Program-made: the position numbers and the translations under genes | The notes under the pieces: generated by a model | What the model saw: only the letters and a program-made list of their open reading frames with translations | What the model was told of the DNA's origin: nothing | The model's database searches: none | In this document: piece after piece, positions 28,727 through 36,787 of the stretch | How the letters are laid out: each line of letters opens with the position of its first letter | How positions within the stretch are numbered: position 1 is the stretch's first letter | NCBI GenBank assembly: GCA_020632715.1 | Contig: JACKFA010000007.1 | Span: 372,001 to 436,000, forward strand | Length of the DNA: 64,000 bases | Reading direction: 5' to 3' | Origin: Deltaproteobacteria bacterium | GTDB lineage: Bacteria > Myxococcota_A > UBA9042 > PHBI01

Positions 28727-29246
28727 TCGAACGCCGCGCGCTCGCGGGGCCCTCCTCGCCGCCGCGCTCGGCGCCGCCTGGCTCGCCGCGGGCTGCGGCG
28801 GCCTCGACAACGAGCCGCTCCCGCTCCCGTCGCCGAGCTTCGACTACTTCGTGTGCGCCGTTCAGCCCATCCTCGACCGCGAGTGCTCGGCGCCGTCGTG
28901 CCACGGGACGCCCGACCGGGGGCTCCAGCTCCTCTCGCCGAGCCGGATGCGCATCACGGCGGAGTACGACAAGGCCCGCGCGGACCTCAGCGACGAGGAG
29001 ATCGAGCTCGGGATGCACCCCGCGCTGACCGACGCGGAGCTCTCGTTCAACTACGAGCAGTGCCGCGGCTTCGCGTTCGCGCGCTCGGTCGACGACCCGC
29101 CGCAGATCCTGTCGCGCCCGCTCGCGCTCGCCGCCGGCGGCATCTACCACGAGAAGCATGGCGACGTGTTCCCGAGCAAGACGGACCCGCGCTACCTGAC
29201 CATCCAGCGGTGGCTCTTCGGCGCCACCGGGGAGAACTGCCCGTGA
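28716..29246 (+). CDS. Lipoprotein with CX4CH heme-type motif
   Basis: The 176-residue lipoprotein (lipobox LAAGC) overlaps the end of apbE by 11 bases. Near the mature N-terminus it has the pattern FVCAVQPILDRECSAPSCHG: a Cys-x4-Cys-His (Cys57, Cys62, His63). That is the expanded c-type heme attachment motif often seen in deltaproteobacterial and planctomycete electron-transfer proteins, in place of CXXCH. Upstream and downstream cysteines (FVCAV and the terminal GENC) may form a disulfide. The rest is helical and has no known domain. It is likely a mono-heme electron carrier or a structural homologue that lost heme; heme attachment is inferred from the motif. Confidence 0.78.
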   Translation: MRRDRTPRARGALLAAALGAAWLAAGCGGLDNEPLPLPSPSFDYFVCAVQPILDRECSAPSCHGTPDRGLQLLSPSRMRITAEYDKARADLSDEEIELGMHPALTDAELSFNYEQCRGFAFARSVDDPPQILSRPLALAAGGIYHEKHGDVFPSKTDPRYLTIQRWLFGATGENCP

Positions 29247-30151
29247 TGCGGCGCCGACTCGCGATGCTGGGCGCCGTGGCGCTCGCGTGGCCGCTCCTGA
29301 CGGCGTTCTCGTCGGCCACGTCGTTCGACCTCGAGGCCGAGTTCGGCGGCGGCGGCGGCTACACCTACACGGGCTCGCCGCTGTCGCACGGCATGACCTG
29401 CGAGACGTGCCACCAGAACGGCGGCGGCGACTTCGTCGTCGAGCTCTACTCGAACCCGGGCGGGCTCCTCTCGGCCGGCTACCAGCCGGGGCAGATCTAC
29501 CAGATCACCGTGAAGCTCGTGGGGGAGCGCTACGGCCTCGACAAGCAGGGCTCCTGCGCGCCGCACCTGGGCGGGTGCAACCGGAACGCCTTCGTCCTCG
29601 ACATCGTCGACGGGCAGGGGACCGCGGCGGGCACGCTCTGCCCGAGCGGCGTCGCGTACGCGGCGGACGGGTCGTGCAGCGAGGAGAGCGGCGTCGGGAC
29701 GACGCTCCTCGGGCAGCGCGGGGCCATCGGCGGGCAGTCGCTCACGGCGCCGCTCGACTGCGCGGCGACGGGGGCCGTGCCCGGGCAGTGCGTCGACGTG
29801 GCGGGGCTCCGCGCGGCCGGGAAGACCGACACCGAGATCTACGCGGCGATCAGCGCGGCCGTGCGCGGGTCGACCTCGTGGACGTTCCAGTGGCGCGCGC
29901 CGGCGAGCGACGAGGGCGACAAGCACCTCTACATCGGCGTCGTCGACGGGAACGGCGGGACGACCGTCGACCCGACCTACAACGACTACTTCGGCGACGG
30001 CGTGGTGATGGCCGACGCCGTCGTGCCGAGCCAGAGCTCGGTGTCTTCGACGCGACCGGGGTGCAGCGCGGGGGGTGCCGCGACCACGGTCTGGGGGCTT
30101 CTCTCGGGGCTCGCCGCCATGTTCCTGTGGCGGCGCAGGAGGATCGCATGA
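29246..30151 (+). CDS. Secreted CXXCH protein with MYXO-CTERM-like sorting signal
   Basis: The 301-residue exported protein has an N-terminal signal peptide, a single heme motif CETCH (Cys52, Cys55, His56) just after a glycine-rich stretch, and a beta-rich domain with five to six cysteines (reelin/DOMON-like spacing: YTGSPLSHGMTCETCH, YQPGQIYQITVKL, WTFQWRAPASDEG). The C-terminus is a sorting signal: GCSAGGAATT, a hydrophobic helix and RRRR, which is the MYXO-CTERM pattern (Cys, membrane segment, arginines) for surface anchoring. The initiation codon overlaps the upstream stop (GTGATG), with GGGGAG upstream; the GTG at 29243 is also possible. It is likely a surface electron carrier of the operon. 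Confidence 0.8.
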   Translation: MRRRLAMLGAVALAWPLLTAFSSATSFDLEAEFGGGGGYTYTGSPLSHGMTCETCHQNGGGDFVVELYSNPGGLLSAGYQPGQIYQITVKLVGERYGLDKQGSCAPHLGGCNRNAFVLDIVDGQGTAAGTLCPSGVAYAADGSCSEESGVGTTLLGQRGAIGGQSLTAPLDCAATGAVPGQCVDVAGLRAAGKTDTEIYAAISAAVRGSTSWTFQWRAPASDEGDKHLYIGVVDGNGGTTVDPTYNDYFGDGVVMADAVVPSQSSVSSTRPGCSAGGAATTVWGLLSGLAAMFLWRRRRIA

Positions 30152-31281
30152 TGAGCTCGATCAGGCGGCTGGGTCTCTCCGGGTTCGCGGCGGTCGTGGC
30201 CGCCGGGTTGGCGTCGCTCGCGGGCGTCGGCGCCGCGCGGGCCGGCAACACGTCGTGCGACATCGTGACGGGCGCGAGCTGCGCCTGGGGCGAGGGCTGC
30301 GACTGCGACCACGACGGCTACGTGCGGAGCAGCGGCAAGGCGTCGCGCTATTGCCACTTCAACAAGTGCCCGATCGACGGCAACGACAACAACCCCAACG
30401 TCCTCGGGGTGCCGTCGCAGTACAACGCCGACGGCGACGCGTGGACGACGGCCTACGACTGCGACGACCACGACGCCTGCGTCACGAACGACTGCTCGAA
30501 CATCTGCGGGCCGCCGCCCGTGGACGCCGACAGCGACGGCTTCGCCGAGGGCGTCGACTGCGACGACAACAACTTCTACATCAAGCCCGGCGCGGCCATC
30601 GCCTGCTGCTCGTGCGAGGTGCTGACCTCGCCGAGCCAGGTCGCGGCGTATGGCTGCGACGCGAACCCTTGCCCGAACGGGACGACGCCGGTCGACACGA
30701 GCCCGCAGGACACCTTCACGCCGCCGGAGGACACGGTGACGCCCGTGGACACGGTCACGCCGCAGGACACGGCCACGGCGCCGCAGGACACGGCGACGGC
30801 GCAGGACACGCTGACCGCGGTCGACACGGTCACGGCCGTCGACACGCTCACGGGCGGCGACGCCGCGGCGGGCGACGCGGGCGGCCTCACCGGGACCTAC
30901 ACGACGCCGCCGGTCGGCCCGGAGCTCACGGGCGGCGGCTCGATGCAGCACGGCGACCCGCCTCCGCCGGGGTGCGCGGGGGGCGGCGGCGCCGAGGGCG
31001 CGCTGATGGCGCTGCTCGCGCTCGGGCTGCTCGCGTTCGCGGCGCGGCGGCGTAGCCGGGCGGGCGCGGCGGCCGTGGTCGCGGTGACGCTCGCCGCGGG
31101 GGCGGTCGCGAGCGGCGGGTGCGTGACGGTGCAGCCGTGGGAGCGCGGGCGCCTCGCGAAGGGGCCGATGATCTTCGGGGCCGACCCGCACAGCGAGGGC
31201 CTCGAGCAGCACATGTTCCAGTACCGCGAGGGCGCCGCGGGCGGCTTCGGCGGCGGCGGCGGCGGGTGCGGTTGCAACTGA
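30148..31281 (+). CDS. Fusion: Ca-binding MYXO-CTERM protein joined to a DUF4266 lipoprotein
   Basis: The 377-residue frame holds two proteins in series. Residues 1-~300 have a signal peptide, Asp-rich putative calcium loops (DCDHDGYVRSSG, YDCDDHDACV, DADSDGFAEGVDCDDNN), a Thr/Asp/Pro/Val repeat stalk of DTVTPQDTATAPQDT type, and a C-terminal sorting signal PGCAGGGG + hydrophobic helix + ARRRSR. The frame then continues without a stop into AVVAVTLAAGAVASGGC and VTVQPWERGRLAKG through GGGGGGCGCN, a complete DUF4266 lipoprotein. DUF4266 genes usually stand alone before a DUF3570 gene, as the next gene here. An internal GTG at 31075 could start the DUF4266 part separately. AGGAGG precedes the ATG at 30148, which overlaps the upstream stop. 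Confidence 0.82.
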   Translation: MMSSIRRLGLSGFAAVVAAGLASLAGVGAARAGNTSCDIVTGASCAWGEGCDCDHDGYVRSSGKASRYCHFNKCPIDGNDNNPNVLGVPSQYNADGDAWTTAYDCDDHDACVTNDCSNICGPPPVDADSDGFAEGVDCDDNNFYIKPGAAIACCSCEVLTSPSQVAAYGCDANPCPNGTTPVDTSPQDTFTPPEDTVTPVDTVTPQDTATAPQDTATAQDTLTAVDTVTAVDTLTGGDAAAGDAGGLTGTYTTPPVGPELTGGGSMQHGDPPPPGCAGGGGAEGALMALLALGLLAFAARRRSRAGAAAVVAVTLAAGAVASGGCVTVQPWERGRLAKGPMIFGADPHSEGLEQHMFQYREGAAGGFGGGGGGCGCN

Positions 31282-32405
31282 TGCGAACGTTGGACAAATA
31301 CGGGGCGCTGGCCCTCCTCGGGGGCGCGCTCCTCCTCGGCTCCGTCTCGGGCGGCGCGGCGCGCGCGGACGAGCCCGCGCCGGACAAGCCCGCGGGCGTG
31401 CAGGCCGTGGTGCGGGTGAACGGCTACACGGACAACGACCACAACGAGATCATCACGCCGCTCACGGCGGTCTCGGGGCAGCTCGGCGACGAGGGGCAGG
31501 TCACCCTCGGCGCGAGCGTCACCTACGACATCATGACGTGCGCGTCGGTGGACGTGGTGAGCGCCGCGACGCCGCACGGCTACTTCAGCGAGATCCGGCA
31601 GGAGTACCAGGCGAACACGGCCGTGAAGCTCGGCCTGTGGACGATCTCCGGGGGCGGCACCTACTCGAAGGAGAACGACTACAGCTCGATCTCCGGCTCG
31701 CTCGGGATCTCGACGGAGCTCTTCCAGCGGAACACCACGCTCTCGCTCGGCTACGGGTTCACGGGGTCGAGCGTCGGGCGCGCGAACGATCCGGGGTTCG
31801 ACCGCTCGCTCGACAGCCACACGATCAGCGCGACCGTGACGCAGGTGCTGTCGAAGTCGCTCGTGGGGCAGCTCACGTACTTCGTGGGCGTCTTCGACGG
31901 CTTCCAGTCGAGCCCGTACCGGCTCGCGCGGGTGGCGACGGGCGTCGCGATGCCGGAGAACGTGCCGAACCACCGCCTCCGGCAGTCGGTCGTGGCGCGC
32001 ATCAACGCCGCGCTCGCGGCGGAGCACTTCCTGTCGCTCGCCTACCGGCTCTACGGCGACGACTGGGGGCTCCTCTCGCACACGGCCGAGCTCGGCTGGA
32101 CCTACGAGATCTCGCGGGCGGTGTCGTTCAACCTGCGCGACCGCGTGTACCTCCAGGGGTCGACCGACTTCTACTCGTACATCTACGACCAGCCGCGCAC
32201 GTACATGACCAACGATCGGGAGCTCGGCGCCTTCCTCGGCAACACCGTGGGCGCGAAGCTCTCGTGGGCGCCGGACATCGGGCGCACGACGAAGCTCGCG
32301 CTCGACCTGAAGTTCGACTTCACCTACCAGCGGTTCGACGACTTCGCGGCGCTGCCGACGCGGCTCCTCTACATGGGCGAGATCGGCGCGACGCTCGACT
32401 TCTGA
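31281..32405 (+). CDS. DUF3570 outer-membrane beta-barrel protein
   Basis: The 374-residue protein has a Sec signal (ending ARADEP). The rest consists of regular amphipathic beta-strands ending in aromatic Phe (MGEIGATLDF), as in outer-membrane barrels. The family is recognisable by VRVNGYTDNDHNEIITP near the N-terminus and the SLAYRLYGDDWGLLSHT segment. DUF3570 proteins pair with DUF4266 lipoproteins and ApbE/TlpA in many bacteria; the pair may form a surface port for the module's flavin or heme proteins, which is inference. The ATG overlaps the upstream TGA by one base (TGATG). It is the last gene before a small stem-loop at 32472. Confidence 0.93.
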   Translation: MRTLDKYGALALLGGALLLGSVSGGAARADEPAPDKPAGVQAVVRVNGYTDNDHNEIITPLTAVSGQLGDEGQVTLGASVTYDIMTCASVDVVSAATPHGYFSEIRQEYQANTAVKLGLWTISGGGTYSKENDYSSISGSLGISTELFQRNTTLSLGYGFTGSSVGRANDPGFDRSLDSHTISATVTQVLSKSLVGQLTYFVGVFDGFQSSPYRLARVATGVAMPENVPNHRLRQSVVARINAALAAEHFLSLAYRLYGDDWGLLSHTAELGWTYEISRAVSFNLRDRVYLQGSTDFYSYIYDQPRTYMTNDRELGAFLGNTVGAKLSWAPDIGRTTKLALDLKFDFTYQRFDDFAALPTRLLYMGEIGATLDF

Positions 32406-32471
32406 CGGGTTACCTGGCGACGAAGCCGATGGCGCCTCGCTCGTTGCGGGATCGGCGCGCTCCCGGGTAGG

Positions 32472-32489
32472 CTCCGGCCTACTCCGGAG
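32472..32489. terminator. Stem-loop downstream of the redox operon
   Basis: CTCCGG and CCGGAG form a 6-bp stem with a 6-base loop, 67 bp behind the DUF3570 stop and 30 bp before the next gene start. No T-run follows, so it is a weak terminator candidate. Confidence 0.4.
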
Positions 32490-32519
32490 TGCGCCCTCTC
32501 GCCCGAGCGAGGTCCCGTC

Positions 32520-33380
32520 ATGACGTCTCTTCTCCGAGCGCCGCTCGCCTCGGCGCTCCTGGTCCTCGGCCTCGTCGGGTGCGACGAGGCGCCCCCGGGC
32601 GCGTCGTCGTCGAGCGGCAGCGCCGTCGCGGTCACCGTCCGCACGTCCGGGCTCGACTGGGCGCTCCGGGACGAGCTCGCGGCGAGCGGGCCGCGGAGCT
32701 TCGAGGTGCGCGTCACGGTCACGGATCGCGACGGCGCCGCCGTCGACAGCGAGGTCGCGCTGACCGACCTCTTCTCGGGCTCGGCCGAGGTCGTCCTCGC
32801 GTGCCGACCGGGGGCCGGGAACGTCGTCCGCGCCGAGCTCGTCGGCGTCTACGAGGGCCGCCCGCGCGCGCCGCGCGGCGGCGCCGGGGGGCTCCCGATC
32901 CCCGAGACCGTCGCGCCGGCCGTCGCGACCTTCCGCTGCCCGGACGACGGCGCCACGGCCGAGCAGGGCGTGTCCCTGACCAGCGGCGCGTCCGCCTGGG
33001 AGCTCTCCGCGCCCACGACCGTGACGGCCGCCGTGGCCCTCCCGGCCGCCCTCGCGGGGCACGAGGTCGACCTCTGGTGGCGCGTCGCGGTCGAGCGTCC
33101 CGACCTCCCGGCCGCCGCCCGCTTCGTCACCACCCTGCACCAGCGCCTGTCCGTGGGGCGCGACGTGGCCTTCGGGGAGAGCTGCGTCGCGCCGGAGCGG
33201 AGCCTCCGGGTCACGGCGGAGGTCTTCGTGGTGACCGTCGACGGCGAGGCGCTCCCCCGAGACGCCTGGCGCGTGACGCCCATCGCCCGCGCGCTCGACT
33301 GCCCGAGCGGCGCGGCCCCCCGCTCCGTGACCGCGGACGTCGCGCTCGAGCTCCTGACGCCCCCGGAGGCCAGCCCATGA
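32520..33380 (+). CDS. Hypothetical lipoprotein, first of a pair
   Basis: The 286-residue protein has a clear lipobox (GLVGC at residues 16-20) and a short Ser/Gly-rich stalk. The mature part is beta-rich with a few paired cysteines (LACRPG, TFRCPDDG, ESCVAP, LDCPSG) and no family that I recognise. It is followed with a 4-base overlap (ATGA) by a second lipoprotein of the same length, and the two share a layout: lipobox ending CDEA, an early V-x-V strand, Pro/Ala/Gly loops and repeated Cys-Pro turns. They are probably distant paralogues acting together at the outer membrane. Function unknown. Confidence 0.7.
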   Translation: MTSLLRAPLASALLVLGLVGCDEAPPGASSSSGSAVAVTVRTSGLDWALRDELAASGPRSFEVRVTVTDRDGAAVDSEVALTDLFSGSAEVVLACRPGAGNVVRAELVGVYEGRPRAPRGGAGGLPIPETVAPAVATFRCPDDGATAEQGVSLTSGASAWELSAPTTVTAAVALPAALAGHEVDLWWRVAVERPDLPAAARFVTTLHQRLSVGRDVAFGESCVAPERSLRVTAEVFVVTVDGEALPRDAWRVTPIARALDCPSGAAPRSVTADVALELLTPPEASP

Positions 33381-34231
33381 GCCACGACCTCGCGCGTCGC
33401 GCGCTCGTCGCCCTCCTCGGCCTCTCGCTCGTCGCCTGCGACGAGGCGAGCGGCCCGTGGCCGGCCGACGAGGGCCGCGTCTCCGTCGCCATCGGCTACC
33501 ACGGCGCCGGGAGCGCGCCCCGGGACCTCGTCGCGAGCGGCACGATCACGCTCCGCGCCGCGCGCGGCGAGCGGCAGCGCGCCTTCTCCCACCGCCTCGC
33601 CGCGCTGAACGGGGTGAGCACCGCTCCCCTCAGCCTCGAGACGAACTGGGGCTCGCCCATCGGCGACTTCGGCTTCTTCACAGCCCCCGAGACGTTCGCC
33701 TGCGACCCGGCCGCGGGCCCCGTCGAGGTCATCGTGCGGGTCGACGCCGTGAGCCCCGAGGGCGCTGGCGGGGGCGTCGTACCGCTCGCCGGCGCCGCGC
33801 GCACGGCGACCGTCCCCTGCCGCGCGGGCTGGGAGGCGGGCGCGTCGGCCGACTTCGAGGTGGTCGATCCGCGCAGGATCGGCGAGATCGCGGTGGACGT
33901 GGTGCTCGTCGACCCGCCCGCGGGCGCCACCGCCGGCGCCGCGGCCGTGCGCGTCGTCCCGACGGACCGGGACCTGGCCGCGAACCCCGGCGGGATCTAC
34001 GTCGACGTGCCCCTCTCGCCCGACGGCGCCGGCCGCCTCGTCGGGCGCTGGAGCGGCCGCTGCGTCGCCGCGGTCACGCGCCGCGCCTTCGTCGAGCCCG
34101 TCGCGCTCACCGTCCCCGGGCGCGACGCCGACGTCTGGGAGCTCTGGCCCCCGCCCGCGACGGTGACCGGCGACGTCGCGTGCGAGCCCGGGCGCGCCCA
34201 GGCCGTCGAGGTCGTGCTGGCCCCGCGCTGA
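33377..34231 (+). CDS. Hypothetical lipoprotein, second of a pair
   Basis: The 284-residue product has a lipobox (LSLVAC near residue 21) followed by DEASG and a beta-rich mature domain. Recognisable stretches are WGSPIGDFGFFTAPETFACD and PCRAGWEAGASADFEVVD, but no known domain is evident. Its ATG overlaps the TGA of the first lipoprotein, so both are made together. It is convergent with the nitrilase-family gene, leaving only 21 bp between stops. The paired arrangement suggests a heteromeric surface or periplasmic complex, but nothing in the sequence shows a ligand. Confidence 0.7.
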   Translation: MSHDLARRALVALLGLSLVACDEASGPWPADEGRVSVAIGYHGAGSAPRDLVASGTITLRAARGERQRAFSHRLAALNGVSTAPLSLETNWGSPIGDFGFFTAPETFACDPAAGPVEVIVRVDAVSPEGAGGGVVPLAGAARTATVPCRAGWEAGASADFEVVDPRRIGEIAVDVVLVDPPAGATAGAAAVRVVPTDRDLAANPGGIYVDVPLSPDGAGRLVGRWSGRCVAAVTRRAFVEPVALTVPGRDADVWELWPPPATVTGDVACEPGRAQAVEVVLAPR

Positions 34232-34252
34232 TCGCGCGTCACCCCGCGACGA

Positions 34253-34969
34253 TCACGGCAGCGCCGCGCTGATCACCCCGTCGCCCGTCGGCGGCGCCGC
34301 CGCGCGCAGCGTCAGATCGTCGAGCACCGCGGACTCCCCGCGGAAGTCGGTCGTCTCCTCGCGCCCCCACGTGTTCGCCGCCACGACCGCCGTCCCCCGC
34401 GCCGGCCGCATCCGCCACGCCCAGTACTCCCAGACCCGCTCCCCCTGGTCGAGCCAGTTCGTCGGGAACGCGAGCGCCCGCGCCCCCGCCTTCGCGAGCC
34501 AGCGGATGAAGCGGTCGTCGTTCATGTCCATGCAGATCCCGACCGCCACGCGCCCGGCGTCCGTGTCGAACGCCACGTAGCCGCTGTCGCCGGGCTCGCA
34601 CCACGTCCGGTCGGCCGGGAAGAGGAGCGTCTTCCGGTACACGTGCGCGAGCCCGCCGCGCGGGTCGACGACCACCGCGCTGTTGAAGAAGCGCCCGCCC
34701 GCCGCCGCCTCCGGGAAGCCCGCCACGATCCACGCGCCGTGCTCGCGCGCGACCGGCGCCAGCGCGCGGAAGGTGTCGCCGTCCGGCGCCTCCGCCACGG
34801 GCGCCACGTGCGCCCGGTCGCGGAACAGGTAGCCCGTCGCCGCCATCTCCGGGAGCACCACGAGCTCTGCTCCGTCGGCCGCCGCCTCCGCCGCGAACCG
34901 CGCGAGCCGCGCGAGCGACCCCGCCTTGTCCGCCTTGTCCGCCCTGAACTGCACCGCCGCGACTCGCAT
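34253..34969 (-). CDS. Carbon-nitrogen hydrolase (nitrilase superfamily amidase)
   Basis: The 238-residue cytoplasmic enzyme has the nitrilase-superfamily catalytic triad: Glu41 in LVVLPEMAATGYLF, Lys113 in YRKTLLFP and Cys146 in GICMDMND. The C-terminal ~40 residues that normally complete the domain are shortened, so it is small for the family (260-280 residues). The chosen ATG at 34969 begins MRVAAVQF, the canonical first strand, with a G-run just upstream; an upstream extension in the frame looks non-coding. It would hydrolyse an amide C-N bond of a small metabolite (omega-amidase or N-carbamoyl type). It stands alone, transcribed away from the TPR lipoprotein gene. Confidence 0.88.
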   Translation of the reverse strand: MRVAAVQFRADKADKAGSLARLARFAAEAAADGAELVVLPEMAATGYLFRDRAHVAPVAEAPDGDTFRALAPVAREHGAWIVAGFPEAAAGGRFFNSAVVVDPRGGLAHVYRKTLLFPADRTWCEPGDSGYVAFDTDAGRVAVGICMDMNDDRFIRWLAKAGARALAFPTNWLDQGERVWEYWAWRMRPARGTAVVAANTWGREETTDFRGESAVLDDLTLRAAAPPTGDGVISAALP

Positions 34970-35143
34970 CCCCCCGAGTACACCCGAAACGGCGCGCGAG
35001 GGCGAGCCCGGCGCCCCTCCGCCGATCATCGCGCTCCAAAACAATGACAACTCACCCCTTGCGCGCGGCCCCCGGACGATGGATCTTCCGCCGCGCCCCG
35101 CCGACACCTCGGCCGAGCCCCTCTCCCACGTTCAGGTCTCCGC

Positions 35144-36703
35144 ATGCGAATCCGTTCGTCAGCCACTCTGATCGCTCTCGTCGCGTTCACGATCACGGCC
35201 TGCGGCAAGAAGGAGAGCCCGCCCCCGCTCGACGACGTCGCGGCCGCGCCCACCACCACGGCGCCGCCCGCCACCACGGCGCCGCCCGCCGCCGAGGTCG
35301 ACGCCGCCTCGCCCGCCCCCGAGGCCGACACCGCGGCGCCGACGGAGGCCGCCGAGGCCGACACGAGCGCGCCCCCCGCCCCGGTGGCTGTCGAGGGCGA
35401 CGGCGACTGGCTCCTCTGGCAGCGCGACGGCGCCGGCGGCTGGCTGACGCGCTGGGTCAGCGTCACCGGGAGCCGCTACGAGGTCGTCGCCGAGCGGAAG
35501 GCGGTCGTCCTGTCCGACGGCACCGAGCTCTTCCGCGTCGAGCGCGCCGACCGGGAGGTCGACGTGAAGCCCTGCGCCTGCTTCGAGGAGGGCGAGGAGG
35601 CCGCCGACTGCAAGGTCACGGGCAAGGTCACCCGCCCCGGGCTCCGCGCGCTCGAGCTCTCCGGCGGCGAGCCGCTCGAGGTCTACCCCGCCGGCAGCGA
35701 CGCGATGTACGGCGGCGACATGGACCTCGCCGTCGACCTCGGCGGCGGCGCCGGCGCGCTCCTCGTCTTCGACTGGACCGAGGGCGGCTACTTCTGCGGC
35801 GCCCACGGCGCCTGGGACGCGGGCACGCGCGTGTTCGACCTCGCGAAGGGCGCGCAGGCCGACGGCGTCTTCGCGGCCGTCGACGAGAAGCTCCCCGCCG
35901 AGGTCCGCGCGCCGGCCGCCGAGATGATCTACCCGGCGCTGAAGGAGTGCGAGGACGGGGAGCTCACCAAGGCGCAGGCGGCCGCCGCGATGCGGCTCGA
36001 CGGCGTCACGGTCTCGCTCGAGGGCGGCGCGCCGAAGCTCACCTGGTCGTACTCGGCCGAGGTCATGTACGCCTGCTCGTCGGACTACGCCGTGCACGGG
36101 CAGACGACCTCCGGGCTCCTCCCGGCGGCCGCGCCGCTCGGCCTCGCGGGCCCCCTCCCGGGCGGCGTCACGAAGGCGCTCGCCGCGGGCGGCGACACCT
36201 CGATCGTCGGTTTCTCGCGGCTCACGCTCGAGGGCGCCGCGCGGGAGCAGGCGCTCGCGGCGTTCAAGGAGGTGCCCGAGACGGCCTGGGGGCCGACGCG
36301 CTTCGCCGACCGCGCCCTCGCGGGCGAGCCCGAGTCGGGCGACGCCGTCGCCGCGAAGAAGCTCGTGTCCGCCGCGCGGAAGCTCACGGCGTCGAAGGAC
36401 TACGCCGCCGCCATCGCGAAGTTCAGCGAGGCGATCGGCCTCGACGGGGGCGTCGCCGCCGCCTGGTCGGGGCGCGGCTACGCAGCGCTCCTCGCGGGGA
36501 GCCTCGACGCGGCCAAGGCCGACTTCGAGAAGGCCGCGACGCTCGACAAGGACGCGACCTTCCTCGCGCAGGTCCACTACAACCTCGGGCAGGTCGCCGA
36601 GAAGCAGAAGGACCTCGACACCGCGAAGGCCGAGTACCGGAAGTCGCTCGCGCTCAGGCCGAACGACGCGGTCGAGAAGGCGCTCGCGCGCGTCTCGGAG
36701 TAG
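35144..36703 (+). CDS. TPR-containing lipoprotein
   Basis: The 519-residue lipoprotein (lipobox TITAC near residue 20) has a long Ala/Pro/Thr stalk with tandem APPATTAPPA units, a middle ~270-residue region with several cysteines (KPCACFEEGEEAADC, KECEDGE) and no known domain, and a C-terminal stretch of about four tetratricopeptide repeats. The repeats follow the pattern A-x-YAAAIAKFSEAI, then AWSGRGYAALLAGSLDAA, VHYNLGQVAEKQKD and YRKSLALRPND. It is likely an envelope scaffold; the partner is unknown. The transcript probably ends at the hairpin 36755-36774, convergent with the next gene. Confidence 0.8.
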   Translation: MRIRSSATLIALVAFTITACGKKESPPPLDDVAAAPTTTAPPATTAPPAAEVDAASPAPEADTAAPTEAAEADTSAPPAPVAVEGDGDWLLWQRDGAGGWLTRWVSVTGSRYEVVAERKAVVLSDGTELFRVERADREVDVKPCACFEEGEEAADCKVTGKVTRPGLRALELSGGEPLEVYPAGSDAMYGGDMDLAVDLGGGAGALLVFDWTEGGYFCGAHGAWDAGTRVFDLAKGAQADGVFAAVDEKLPAEVRAPAAEMIYPALKECEDGELTKAQAAAAMRLDGVTVSLEGGAPKLTWSYSAEVMYACSSDYAVHGQTTSGLLPAAAPLGLAGPLPGGVTKALAAGGDTSIVGFSRLTLEGAAREQALAAFKEVPETAWGPTRFADRALAGEPESGDAVAAKKLVSAARKLTASKDYAAAIAKFSEAIGLDGGVAAAWSGRGYAALLAGSLDAAKADFEKAATLDKDATFLAQVHYNLGQVAEKQKDLDTAKAEYRKSLALRPNDAVEKALARVSE

Positions 36704-36754
36704 GCGCGGCGGGCGCGGACGCCGCACGCTTCGGCCTCGTCGGGGTCCCGTGCC

Positions 36755-36774
36755 GCCGCGGGCCCGCCCGCGGC
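36755..36774. terminator. Perfect hairpin between convergent genes
   Basis: GCCGCGGG and CCCGCGGC form a perfect 8-bp GC stem with a CCCG loop, midway between the stops of the TPR lipoprotein and the glycine-rich lipoprotein. It could terminate transcription from both sides; there is no T-tract. Confidence 0.6.
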
Positions 36775-36787
36775 GTCGTCACCGCCG

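Noticed and set aside
30700..30880. The DTVTP/QDTAT repeats as a CRISPR or tandem DNA array
   Set aside because: They are short in-frame protein repeats of a surface stalk, without spacers or conserved direct repeats.
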